Below are positions 1 through 14,300 of a stretch of DNA of 64,000 nucleotides, piece after piece. Under the pieces are notes generated by a model. That model was not told where the DNA came from. It made no database searches and worked only from the letters and a program-made list of their open reading frames with translations. Every line of letters starts with the position of its first letter. Position 1 is the first letter of the stretch. This stretch comes from Enoplolaimus lenunculus (Eukaryota; Nematoda; Enoplea; Enoplida; Thoracostomopsidae), in NCBI GenBank assembly GCA_030248215.1, contig JASANG010001031.1:124001-188000 (forward strand). The letters are read 5' to 3'. A program made the translations under genes and the position numbers.

Positions 1-643
1 GACAATCTGTCGGGAGACAAAGTATTGCACAATCCATATTGTCAGGCATTGTTTCCAAACACTGTTAAAATTGTCCCTGCCCCTCCGTAGAGGCTACCGC
101 CAAATCACACTAGCTTTTGTACCCGCTATTGCAACCAAGTGTGTGAGCCTTTTTTACAGTAGCGTAGTCAATATAACGTGACTGACCCATTATCGATACA
201 TACTTATTCATGTATGTTTCACAATCCCTCGCCAAGAACTGTAGGCATGGTAGTGGGGTGACAAAACAGACGCTATTTTAAAAAGTGCTTAGTTTGGTAA
301 ATATCAATTCAGGGCAAATCTAGTCATTCGTAAAATAAAGTGGGTTATAATATCATAAAAATAGGGCTCAAAAACGAGAGGACAACTTTTTACATCCGCG
401 CACGCAACGTGAATGATACAATTTATACGAAAACTTCAAAAAAATTTCCTTGACAGTATTGATGGCAGACATAATCACCCAGATCGAGTTTTGGTTTTGG
501 ATCATTGTATGGTATAAATAGTGCGCTCGGCTCGGGACTGAAACTGGAGCAAGTATCTGTCAAGTGTTGCCAAAAACTTCGGATTCAGAGTATTTCTACA
601 AGAAGTTACAATAATTCTTTCAAATTTCGCCAGCAGCTTCACC

Positions 644-928
644 CAGGGTGTATAAAACGAACAGTTAAATAACGGAAACGGAAAACTGGTATTTAAGTAT
701 AAAAGTTTCAAATATGTTTTATTTTTCTGCCAGCACAATTGAGAAAGCTTTGAAGAAAGAATAGCGGATAGGGTGAATTTCGTAATTTTTATTTCAATGA
801 GAAATTGCGAGATATACATACGCGATTTAAAACTAATTATTGATCATACAAACAGCAGAATTTAAGGTACTTCTATAGCGGAAACGGACACCGATTTTTA
901 ATGAAAAGGGATATACGGTTACACCCTG
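644..928. mobile_element. CAGGGTG-ended MITE
   Basis: Starts CAGGGTGTA and ends TACACCCTG orientation-wise, with A-rich CGGAAACGG-type inner sequence; the flanking 8 bp do not match. Confidence 0.5.
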
Positions 929-2375
929 GTTTAAGTCAAACGCACCGAACGATACTTCTTTTCACGGAAAATATCATTACCAAAATTGCTAGCGGACCTT
1001 TTGCAACATTCCTGTACATGAGTAAAACGCGCGTAACGATGATTATAAGCTAGTGTTTCTGCAGTTAGTTCACTTTTGTTAATAAACTGCCTCTGATGGT
1101 TTTCGTAAAATTCGAGCGATAAAAGGTTTTTTAGATGCCTTAATAAATGTGACAATTTTGCGAAGCCTTGTTTACGTTTTGTCTTCCGTAAAAAACAATG
1201 ACCTTCATCATATACACGCTCAAAACACTGCACACTGGAATATAGTTTTAATGATAATTAATTTCCAACAAGCATACTAAAGCCATATAAATATTAATAT
1301 TGGCCATACCATATGAGACACATGTTCCATTCCCATCGAAGTTTTACAAAAAAAATGTTAAAGCAGGGTTCCACCTGTAGGTGAATTGCAAGTACTACAG
1401 GTGGAGAAAACTTGCCAATAGCAGAAAAAGGCCAATATTAAACAGTTGAAACGATGATGAATTCGGTAACTTTAGGAATAATCCATAGTCAAAAACTTGC
1501 ATTTGGCTCTTGTTTTGGGATCAAACATCAGCACCGAGCGACGTAACTCGTACAAGAATCCAAAACATTTCATGACCACAATTGCCGGGAACCACATTTT
1601 CTTTTTATACACATCAGCATCTAACACATTTGTAAAAAAGCTAACAAATTTACATGCCTTGTATAGAACAAGAGTGTGAAACAAACTCCGAAGAATTGCT
1701 TCCGAAGGCGAATCTAAATCTAAACTCAAGCCTGAGTAAAGTTCTAAGGCCTACGACTTTGTTTGGGAACTCTTTTACACAAACGAAAATAATCAAATAT
1801 AATGATAATGTGAGCACACATATATTTGGCTATTATAAATAAAGACAAACGTTGTAAATAGCATATTTTGTATTTTTCACCGTTCACAATATAAAGATTT
1901 GTATATCAGAACAAAGTAAAGCTTAGATACCAGCCAAACTGTAACATTTATCATCCGCAAGCAGACAACTTCTTAACGAATTCTACAAAAACCTATGAAT
2001 TTGAAATTCGATACTTAGAATACCAGCCAAAGAAGTCCATCTACAGCCACAGTAAAATAAATACTGGTATCTGATACATTAAGTCGGTGCAGAAATAGAC
2101 ATTCGACCTTATGTCTAAGATACCACATTCAATCTCAAACTCCAATGAGTTACGGACAACATCATACCAAACACGATTCATGTACGCTTTATTCCCATTT
2201 ATGGTTTGAACTTAGACAAAGGTTTAGGCAGGTTGTGGAAAATGTACAAAAGCCCTACACCCAAGTATGCCGATATCAAAAAAACACAAAGAATAGTAAC
2301 TTGAATACAATGAATTACCTCGTTATGAACAACCAAGAAGTGACATAGAGAACATTAATATTAACACACAGAACA
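929..2375. other. Intergenic stretch downstream of TEX2
   Basis: AT-rich, no coding exon recognised. The only structure seen is a hairpin at about 1370-1405 (CCACCTGTAG and its inverse CTACAGGTGG around a 13-nt loop). Confidence 0.5.
2188..2193 (-). terminator. Candidate polyA signal for TEX2
   Basis: AATAAA on the minus strand about 185 bp past the TEX2 stop codon. Confidence 0.4.
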
Positions 2376-5300
2376 TCACGACGTATTGTAATTTCTCAAG
2401 AGATGTGTGCCTCCCATCACCGGGATCACAAGATCGTCCATATTTGGAATGATTAAATTTTTCTAAAAATATAAAAATATCAAAACAATTAGTAAAAATT
2501 AAATTTACCAAACGGGATACAACCCTAACAGCCCATCATTCTGAAAATTTTAGAATGAAAATTTTTCATTTTAAATTAAAAAATTAATTTCCAACCAAAT
2601 ACTGCAAAATATATGGCACAAAAATCTATATCCATAAATGTCCTTAAACTAATAATGAAAAACTAAGACATTAACAATTATTGAAAAATTACAAATTTAA
2701 AAATTACCTCAAACAAATTTTTCAACTTCGCTTCAATCCATTCAGTGACGTGCGCAATATTAAGAACTTTATCACCGACTTGCGGGTACGCTCTCAACGT
2801 CAGTAATGGGCGAGCACGAAATCCATACCTAAAACAGAACAATAGGAAAAATAAAATAAAACTTTATTAATCAACAATAATTATTAATAATAAACATCCA
2901 CTGATTCCATTGAGACTTACAATCCTGTGTAATAAACTACAACAATCTTGTAACATTAAAATATCCAGAAAAAGCTATACTTTATCACAGTTGCTCTAAA
3001 TAATGGTGCTAAACCACAGGTTCTACCGCTCTGACATATGCAATTACTGAAGACAGCAACAAAACGAAGCAAACATTTTAACCAAAATTGCAAAGGGTTT
3101 CCCGTCACTGATCTAAACCTAAGACTGGGCGCATTCATTTCAGCATTCCATGATATTCTGCACCTAGCGGTGCTAGATGTTTTTTAACTTGGAAAAAACT
3201 CAACTCAACTCTTGCATACCGATTTGCGCCTAGGCCCATATCAGGTTTCTACTACAAAACAACTCGTGAAAACCTACCACAATCGGTCCGTAGGCGGTGG
3301 CGGAATGTTTAACGAAAGTGTTCCATCCAAATATTTCACTTCAACCATGAGCATCAAACGAGTGTCAGAAATACCTAAAAGAGAAGTGCATAAAAAAATA
3401 AAAACTATCCACAAACCCATACTGTACTCCTTGTCGCATATTGCAATATAAAAACAAATATTTCGTAAACAATATTTTCACAATCAGATGAAGTTACCCA
3501 AAATAAAATTTAAACCATTCGAAAGCAGTTTCGCAACTCCGCTCCTTAAATCACGTTACCCTAATTTATCACTGAGTAATGTAACCATATCGTATTCGTA
3601 CCTTGCATAACCTTTTTCACATATTTGTTCTCGGACGCTTCTTGAAAATACTTCGATTGAGCAATTTTATCTACAATTTGAACAATTTTCTTGCCTGCAG
3701 TTTGTTTTGGCGTGCTGCTAAAATATAAAATACTGAACATTAGCAAGCGGTTACAAAGCACCAAACTGCTACGCTACAACATTCACGGACAGAATTAACT
3801 GTAATCCAGATAACTCGTTAATAGTCTACCACAATCGCTCGCAAACTCGATTTAAATTGCTAGCGAGTACTGCACCCATCATCGCAACTGCGAACGCAAT
3901 AGCCTGGTACTGCTGTTTAAGTCCTAGGCACCTACGATTACAAATACATTTAAAAACTCGACCACAACATGGCTTCCGAGTGTAACCTTATCAAAACCAA
4001 GCATCTGTTTGTTTATTAATTCATAGAACGATTATCACAATAAATCAGACCATGGGAAAGAGCCTATTGGCTAGCAAACACCCAACAACTTGAAAGCTTC
4101 GAAAAAACGACTTTGTCCCAATTTCTCTTGAACATATTTTAATGTTTGAAACACAACCAAATATTAGTTCGTGAAAATGTCTTAGATAAACAGATCGAAA
4201 GAAAAATACATCGAGGCGTAAAAACGTCTTAATATTATAATGTTCACTAGACAAAAGAAAAACTAAGCCTCAACTCACATATACAGAGAAAATAAATAAA
4301 AACTTTCAACTAAAGCTGTATCAGCGATATTTGTGTTTCATCATTAGCAATGATTTTCTATACACAAACGCCTGTAAATGTATGAGAACGTGCAAATATT
4401 TGCAGTTTAAATTACGTTCGGTTTAGTTTTATTTTAATATTTTGGATTTGTCAGTTTTAAAACATATTACAATAATCACTAAGGTAACGAATTCATTGCT
4501 AAACATTTGGAAACAATACCACTGATCACCAGGGTGCAACCGGAATTACAATTTACCGGAACCGGAACCGGAATTTGAAAATTTTACCGGAACCGGAACC
4601 GGAAAATGAAAAATGCATTTCACCAAAAATTTCATTTTAATCTTATTTTTTGCTCTATTATTTGTGAAATAACCTTAGTCGAACACAGGTATTTATTTTA
4701 TTTGTTGTATTTTAGATTTTCATCATCGACTGAAGTGAAATCCACCATCAATGGCTTATATTCGGAGTACAAGTGGCTTTCAAAAGAGATTCTTAAAAAT
4801 TTGCAATGTTAAGAAAACGGCCAAATTATAATACCGGAATTTTTAAATCCGGTAAAAATTTACCGGAACCGGAACCGGAAGGTGAAAAAATGCCGGAACC
4901 GGAACCGGAATTCCGGTTGCACCCTGCTGATCACCAAATTCAATACAACAATGTTATTCTTACGTATCAGCAGGTTTGTTGTGCGGAAATCCGGGCAGTT
5001 GGATCAACGAATCCTCATCCGCTGATGATTCTGGACTTTCAGGCACGTCATCGTCTGAATAGGTTGCGCTGAAAAATCAACAAAAATCTAGTTTTTAAGC
5101 AAATTTTGTGCCTTAATTTTTAAGCAATTTCAGTACAAATCGTTATCTTTTCGAAGCGTTAATTTTTTTGATAACAAACTTACCTTTTCTCCGCTTCAAC
5201 ATTAGCTTCAGCGGTTTTGCCTTCAGTTTTCAATTTCATCAAATTCAGCTTCGTCTCGAGGACAAGTTTAAGACCACCCGTATATTCGAGCTAAAACAAT

Positions 5301-8300
5301 AAGTAATACTCCGTGCATGAGAAGACTGAACTTGACTCAACATATGTACATCCACTATGAGGGCGTTACCAGGGGGGGTCATGTGTCAAATCCCCTATTA
5401 GGAATTTTGTAAAGAGGTTTTAGACACAGTTTCAGTTTGTAACTCAAGTAACCCTCCTCCGCGTCAAAACATTTATAGAACGTAGCCACCCCCTAACTCT
5501 AAACTCGTGGTTACGCCGATAATCCACTACGATGGGTACATGTTATTGATAGTTTGCTTACCTTCAAATCTACCCACAACCCCCACTCGTTCACAATCGG
5601 CGGGAAGACGTTTGTGATTTTTGGCACAAGCAGACCTGGTTCAAGCTTCGATAAATTTAGCGTTTCAATAAAGTACGGAAGCTGAAACATGACTCTATAC
5701 ATAATTATCAATAATACTGAAACAAAATAAGACTTGGTTGAAAACCAAAAAACTTTAAACTATTTTCATAATCTACAAAAAATGACAAAGCATTAGGAAC
5801 ATATACTGCTACAGAGATACCAAACTCTTGTTGAAATAAACGTAGAATTTGACTAATGTTGGCGTATTTGCATTCAAATAGATAGATACATTGAATTCAC
5901 ACGAGATTTCGATACGCTTAAACAGTATTTATAATTTGCTTAGTTACACAGTATTCAAAAACTAAAAATTAGCGTTAGGGTTGCACTATACTCTACGCAC
6001 GCCACCGTGCTTCACTTCTAAAATTTCACTTTATTTGTGATGTACAGTAGCGTACGGTGCAACAAAGTACAACGCAACCATATCCACTGTTAATTTGACA
6101 TTGCAAAATAACATACTCACCCGAACAGTGGCCAGCTTGCGTTGTATTCGCGCTTTGATATGGTCGATCCATTTAGCATCTTGTAAAAAGTCCCAGAACA
6201 CTCTTAAACGCAACGAAACATCACTGACAAGTTAGTGTTCTATTCCCAATGTGTGCTCAGCTCAGCACCTGTTGTCCACTTGTGATAACAACTGTAACGT
6301 CCAAAACCGCTAATCTTAAGTAGCCTTGCTTGCTGCTACGCAAAAATTCCGAAATACAAACATCAGGGTGCAAAGCGGAACAGGATTATACCGGAATCTG
6401 AATCGAAATCGGAGCAATAAATTTATACCGGAATCGGAACTACAACATTTGTGACTATGCGGATAATTTGTATTAACAGTGGAAATGTCGATTCCGATTG
6501 ATTGCTCAACCGGAACTCGTTTTCATTCGGACTTCTAATCGGAATCGGAAATCCGATTGCACCCTGACAAACATGTAGGAGCCTACATTCATGCGTTTAA
6601 AAACCTATCACTAACTGACGCTAAAAGGTACTATAATTACTCCAATTTCCGGGTCTTTGAACGCAGACAGTCTATCTTTTATCACTTAACGTACCCCTGT
6701 ACCTTCCCATTCGTTTAAAACCTTTACCTTGCCGCCATAGCATTGGCCCATTCAATTTGTATCCTTGCCGCACGATAATCCACTGCGGCTGTGGACGGTT
6801 TACGCCAAGTCATTAGTGAAAGATCACAACTCGTGACACCAGAACTCAACGTTGTTGTCGTAGGCGTAGTTGACAGTAAATATTCTTTCATATATCTAAA
6901 AAGCACTTAACAATCCTTCGTGCTATTTCAAAATATTATCAACATAAGCTTCGGCTCAAATTCCAACAATATCATACTCTCAGAGCAACTATATTACACA
7001 TTTCGACTGAAAAACACTAAAATGTAACCCGGATAAAAATATTGCAAAAATCTGCCGCAAGCTTATACTGTTTGCACTAGTTTTTCAGACTTAGCATTGC
7101 TTCTTATAACATTTAATTATGTACACTGTTCTGATTCAATACGTTATAGCGCCCATTTACGAATTAAATTTGTAAAAGTAAAATTAATAACTAATATTAA
7201 TTTAAACTGAGAAAACTTGAAAAAGTCACAATATTAAGAGACAAGTGAAAACTTCCGTTTCACAACGTGAGCACTGAACCAGAAACTAACCAATTACGAA
7301 TCCGGAGTCAGCTTTTTTCAAAAGCGAATCCATATCCGGACCTTAAATATGTAGCGAATCCACAACCGAATGCGAACTGTTCTTGCCACCGTGAAATTTT
7401 TGACACTACTTGATTCGTGCTTACTTTTTAAATCGTTTATCCATCGATGCAAAATGTAGCCATTCAGCGACATAATCTGGAATATCTTCAAAATGTTCCG
7501 TTTCTGCAGCTGAAGGATTAGACCACCGTCTCCGTCGTTTCCAACCGAGAGACACAGTTAAATTAGTTGCATCGAGATTCGTGTCAGCCAGTATTGGCGA
7601 TGGCAATTCAGTATCATAATCTTAAACCAATAATCTAAAAACAGATGCAATAGGTCATTTCGGTTACAAAATGTAAAACTTTAACATCATAAAACATGTG
7701 AGGCAGATTACAGCTCACAGTAATTCCAGAACAGATTTTATTGTTTACAGAAACATAAAACTGACAGATTTGTGTCAAATGTGATTTAAATCTTCGAATT
7801 CTTAAAATCAAAATCAAAGAATCTGAAATTCAAATGTTTCAAAATTTTTTCGATCGAAAACCCTAATTACGACAACAAAGTTCCGATATTAATAAATTCA
7901 CCTTAAAACCAAGTGTCATATCTGTTAAATTTTCTTAATAGAAAATAATATTTTGTAATTATAACGCATACAGTAACAAAATCGAAAAAAATTGGCTTGA
8001 TTTGAATACCTTCCAACACTGTAGACTATTAAAGCCTACCTAATGCATCTCTCGCTGCATAAATTTGTACGTCTGACTGGGGCTTAAGTTACCTCTTTCA
8101 TCTAAATAATCACTTTCTTTCACAACCTTCCAATCGTTAGCCGTTGTTTCTTGTCTAACATCTTTAAAAGAATGACATCGTGGCCGGCTCAGAACTTCGT
8201 CTAGACCATCCTGTCCCTTTGAATCCTGAGCGGGTCCGTTCGCTTGAAAATCGGGAAGTAGATCCCAGTTATTTTGATGGCCGTTGCCAACGTCCGATGA

Positions 8301-11300
8301 ACTCTTGCTGTTGCCGCTACTAAGCAACCTATCAGACGGACGAATAGTTCGCATATAGTGCTCGTACGCGTAATAACTCGCAGCATATCGTAACCTAAAA
8401 GTAATACGTACAGCTTAAAACCTCCAATACCTTTAAAATACTAACTACAAGTACCACTATTGCTAACATTTCTTTAGATTCTGTAGGTATCGGCTGTCTA
8501 AAATTAGTTTTATGTGTTTTAGCCACACGGCACGTAAATTTTCTAATCAAAAACTGTTTCAATAACTTAACGCTGCAAGCAACAGACAAACCCGAATGTA
8601 AATATATGTACGCAATGCAAGAGGATTCATTGATAAGCAATATTATTTAATCAATTTATCCTTTCGAAAGCGTGCTACTGAGCCACAGGCTATTAGTCGT
8701 GGCATAGTATGCGTGATCTAATTGAGATTGTATTCATGGTACCTACTTAGTATCACACTGGTCCGTTATTGGCAATTCTTTGTTTATGTCTAAAAAGCTA
8801 AGTATTTACTTAAGTCAGCAACTAAAACAAGAACTAAAGTAAAATTTAAGAACATACTCAGGTAAGGTTTTAGAAACCCAGGCATTGTTATTATATTACA
8901 ATATAATTTTTTAAAACTAAGCGGTTGGGTTCCTCAAATCTTACTTAAGTATTTATTTAAATTACGCTTAAGTACTTATTGAAGTTGCAGAGTCAAGTCA
9001 AAATTCATACCTATGAAACCAGTGTTCTTTTTCGCGTCCAGATCTTGCAAATAAATATATCACATTACATTCTTCAGCTACTGTTGTTGTTATTGTTGTT
9101 GTTGTTGTTGTTGCTGTAGTTGTTGATGTAGACTGACTAGTACCCTCTATTCGAACATTTGGACTTGTAATTTCGCCAGAACGGCGAGAATTACTACTAA
9201 GCTCTGATCGTTGACTATTATTTCGATGACTGACCCGAAACTTCTTCTTTCTTCTACGTAAACCACTTCCTTGTTGGCCATTTGGGGTATTACGATGGCG
9301 TAAACAATTGTCATCTGAAAACAGTGGCCGAATTCTGATACTCGACTATTATGAGGAAAACAAGACAAAGCAAACGAGATCTTTTGTTATCGAAAAACAG
9401 TTGTAGAAAAAAACCGGCACAGTAACCTCATCACAAAGTTTTCATTAACCTGAATTTCCTAATTGAAAACATAAGATCATCACCAAAAGGTGACAGGTGC
9501 TATTCACAGATAAGAATACAAGTTTGAGCTCTTCGAACACAGCAGACATTAACATCTCCTGATAAAGTTGAATATCCGAATAAAAACGTAAACCCTGTCA
9601 TCACGTAGCGACAATGCTCGGCCCAGCCACAAAATGCAATCTTAACCTCGCACGACACAACTACTGACATTTCCTTTTTTACCAATATCCAATTTACCCT
9701 TTCATACCTGAATCAGATCCGTCCAAATGGCTATCAGCATCATCCTCATCGCCGGCGTATCCTTCACAAACCTCGACCCCTTGTTCAACTCTGCGTTGCC
9801 CCCCGATTGCATCCAAACCAACACCACAATCTGCAGGTTTAGGTGCAGTACTCGTAGACCGCTTTACACCTTCTGTACTATTTTGACTAGAAGATCCAAA
9901 AACAATTGCGATTGGATATTTCCGGCTCCACCAACGACGATTCGCTAAATTTACCGGACGCAAACAGACTCGCACCCCTGCAAAACATCAAAAGACCAGT
10001 AAAGTACTCAAGAATACAAAAAAACGAGAAACATTAAGATGTTTAATGCGTGTTTGTTTAGCAAAACCGGCAATATTGTTCGAAACCTGCGCAGGTATCG
10101 CTAAATTGCAGTACAATACGGCCAGTGGGAGAATGCGACCAACCCATCTAACTTTCAGCTAATCTGTTTTGTAAGACCCAAGATGATTTGCATCGTAAGC
10201 TATACGCCTGTTCTTTTATTGCATGAACATTTTTGCATAGATGGCATAGAAACCTGATTTAGCTAATATCGGGGTCCGCGTACTCAACAGCATACTCGTT
10301 GTTATCAATAATGGGTAACATCTTCTAAAGATCAATTAGCCAGTAAATCAAAGTGTATTAAATTTCCTTCGCTTCAAGCAAATAAACATCGTCCAGTGGC
10401 ACAAGATTTCCTACCGCTGTTATCCAACGATATTCGCTGTAGTTAAATAAGAATATGCAGTTTGTCATAGGAACACACTGTACAACTCAGTAAACAGACT
10501 TCACACAATCTATGCACCGTATACTTCACTGAGTGTAGCACTTTTCCCCAGTCAGCAATAGGTTTCAATCAAGCTAGCTGCAGCTACTGCGGATCTGAAA
10601 TTCCGCTCACATGTCGGAAAAATTTAATATGAAGAACTTACTCAACTTTAAACGTCACCATTCACTGGTTCACATTTTACAAGACCTATCAGACACTGAT
10701 TGTTCGTGACACACACATTTAAAAATACCGCATTTCGAAACAGGTTCACCACAGAAATAACAATTTCAGTGTTTACCGGACAACTTATACATTCGTTGCG
10801 TTGCGAATCCAATTTCACTGCGATGTTCATTCCAGCACGCGTGGCGTAACTGATTTGATCGCGGCCGTGATATCCGTAGTGTGTCTTTGTCGAGACGAAC
10901 AAGCACTGAATGTGTGTTGCTAACGCTGTAAGTGTGCGGATCGTAGGGAACGTCATCGTCTAATTGGTTCATCCAACCCTGAAACTCTTGTGGGGGAAAT
11001 AGATCCCTCTGCAGTCCGCAATTAGACATTATGTCTCTATCCCGTTCAAACTTCGTAAATCTTTATTGATATCAAAGCTAAAACCAGCTCAACAAACAGA
11101 ACAACATAATACGCTTAATTGCACTTGGGAACCGAAAACTCACTCATCACGACCCGTCGTATTTGAAATCATCCTGCACACATGGCGATATTTAACCGAT
11201 TAAAAACAAAAATATTTGTATCAAGGTAAAAACTGTCACTTGAATCAATTGTGAAGCTAAGTTACGTCCCATTTTCGCAGGTTGATGAAAATTCAAAATA

Positions 11301-14300
11301 TAAACTCATTCCAGATGCAGTAAATAGCGTTGAACCGATACTACAAAATACCGATATACCAATATTCGATTAACAATACCAATCGCACGATACCGATACT
11401 TGGGTTGCACACTATATCGCAAAACTTGAACATTGGAAGTAAAAATTACTCAGACTGATTAATCCAAATAGTATTCACGCGCTCTGAAACCTGCCCTTGC
11501 TATGATTCATTAAAAAAGGATACTTTATTCCAACATTCCGTCTACAATAAATTTCTTTGTTTTTCCACGTTTTAAAGATACTGCATGCACGACCCCATCT
11601 TAGCAAATCTGAGTTGTCTGAAGCCTTTTAAAACCAACTCTAAATTTCGGTGAAACCTTCGTGCCTGACATGGTATCGAAAACACGAAAAGCGATCAACA
11701 AGTGGATCACAGTTTTAAGCTATTTTTCTCAATCGGCATTCTTGTGACGAGATATACTGTCATTCAGCCAATTTAGCAAAATGTTTGTTGTAACAACAAA
11801 AGCAGCTGCCATCACAGATAGGAAGGTATTAACAAGTAGGTGCACGATTTAAGCTGCTTCTGAGCTACGCTCAACTCAAGATCCACAACCCCCCGTTACA
11901 AAAGTGCCTATTTCTTAAACGTTACGCAAATATTCATTTCAATTCGTTTTAAAATGTCTTAAAATCAAAAGTGTCTGTCGGCACCGGTATGCTCCCAAAA
12001 AACCAATACCGGTGCATACTTTTGCCAAAAGATATATATCAGTTCAACACTACAACTAATCCCATCACCTTAGCCATCCAGTTCAGCATTTTTATTTACT
12101 TTATACACAACACCTTCAAACGTTTCTCCTTGCTGAGACAATTCATCATGTGACAACTGTGCGAACAACCGCGCCGCTTGTCGTTCATAAGCAGATTCCG
12201 GCGACAACAAACCTGTATCGGCGTCCAAACTATCCAGCGAAATGCCGTGATGGTTTCGAGAAATATCACTTGGGACCAAAAACCAAAAAACAGCGATTGC
12301 GACGAGACCTGCAATCAAAAATTATTTTTTACTAAAACATGCACATTACGTGGGTTGTGCAGCAAGAAAAACAATGATTTTAATCTATGGCTATAGTCTA
12401 TTTTGGACTAATGTTATAAAAGTGTCACGTTTAAATATCGACAGTTTTGACAAACTACCAAACCGCTAAACACGTTGATTATCTCATTGCAAAGTCACGA
12501 CTACAAGCTTAAAACTACCACAGGTTTCAGGAAGCCGACGCACCATTCAGTATTACGGCGCAATGAAACTTTGTTGAATATGTGTGACACAGGTTAATGC
12601 TACAAAAGTAGCATGGCAAAAAACATACTAAATGATAAACGCTCATAAAATCATAGCTAAAACCAGTGTCTGTATTGTCAAATGTGCGTAGCACCTACCG
12701 CCAGTTGGTGAAAGGCCTTGTAACTTCCGAACCAGTCAATAGAGCGCTAGGAAAATCAACGCATTTTCCAGATTTGATATGTCCTACTTTCTGTGCAATT
12801 TTTGGAGAGGAAGAACTGCAGGAGTTCGTAAGTTCGAAAACATATCAGCAACAGGTAATATATAGTTGTTACACACGCTTGAGAGTACGCACCCAGACGT
12901 CTCAAACTAAACGTACAACACTTCAATCAGAGCTTGTTATATAAAACACACGGTACTTACCCGTCAAATAAAATCCCCACAATAGACCGCACATAAAACT
13001 CGGCAGCGCTCCGGCAATCGAAACGGTCAACAACACAGCTCCGATCACAAATTTCGCATGACTCATTAGGAACGTTTGAACGGTATCTCCCAAGCTTTCC
13101 GCCGACACGATGCCTCCTGTATTTTGCTGGTCACCAAATGTATCACTTAAATCCGTATTTTTGCCCGGCTCTCCTATGCTTTGATCTGTCCCAGCTGTCA
13201 AACGGTGTTCAAACTCATTGCTACCTCCGACAGTAATTTTATTCTCACAAATTAACCTAGCACTTTTATCAGACACCCCTGAAGCCATACTTTCAAAACA
13301 CCTCATACCATCAATTTGCTGGATGCCTGCTAGCGTCTTGCCTGACCTTCCACATTCCAGTTCATCAGATTCCAACATTTCAGATCTTGTGTGTTGCTCC
13401 TGAACAGGAACCGGCACATTTTCACATAACCGAATTTTGTTTTCTAAATGACCATCAGCTTCACATATTAATGATGCCATTCGCACTCCCATCTCTGCAA
13501 TAGGTTGCTCTAAGTTAGAAGACAGTTGTTGTTTCTTTGATCCACTCTCTAAAGCGTCGCGACGCTGGCGGCACTCTCCGTCCACATCGCTGCTTTGCAT
13601 CAATCCGGGACTCTTTTCTCGAATTTCAACTCAAATAAAAGTTTTAACACAAATGAAGACAAAAAATTACATATACCAACAGCTATTGGACACCGATTGG
13701 ATCTTTTCAAAACAACAATATTTGGATTTAACAAATATATATGAACTCACACACATTCAAGTTACTAAAATACAAAAAAGTATCAATCCATTAGCAGCAT
13801 AGATTATATATAGTTGGCCGTAAAAAATCATAAACAGAAAGTTTTGTTTTAACTTCATTACTTTGTTTGCACAAACATTTTAGTATTAACTAGGTTATAA
13901 ATTAATAATTATACTTATTTCTGCCAATTCGGACAAAAGCCAGTGTGAAATATTATTTTGGTCATGAATAGTTAATATATAGCGTTATGTTTTATTTTAG
14001 TAATAAACATCCGGCAACGTAGAGTAACGAAACCATGGACACATCGGTATGTCAATTTTTTGCAGAGCAGGATATCCCGTTGTAAGTATCCTGATTACAG
14101 TCAACTAATTTCAATATCAATATTTCTTTTTTATCAACACGGCCTTCAGTGATATATTCTCAAACAAATTACCTGTTTTCTTCTCAATCTCATGTGGTTT
14201 CACGTCCAGCGTATCTGCAAATACTACTTCGTCTCCTTCTGATAGAGCCTGGGTTTCACGCGTTGGCGACGTCATAGACGGTCCAACAGGTGTAACGTAT

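Noticed and set aside
8040-8092. Using the donor CATTAG|GTAGGC for TEX2 exon 9
   Set aside because: It would include an in-frame TAG; the donor at 8093 joins exon 10 in phase.
9147-9368. Separate minus-strand ORF at the TEX2 PH exon
   Set aside because: It is another frame of exon 8; the phase-consistent frame encodes the PH end motif.
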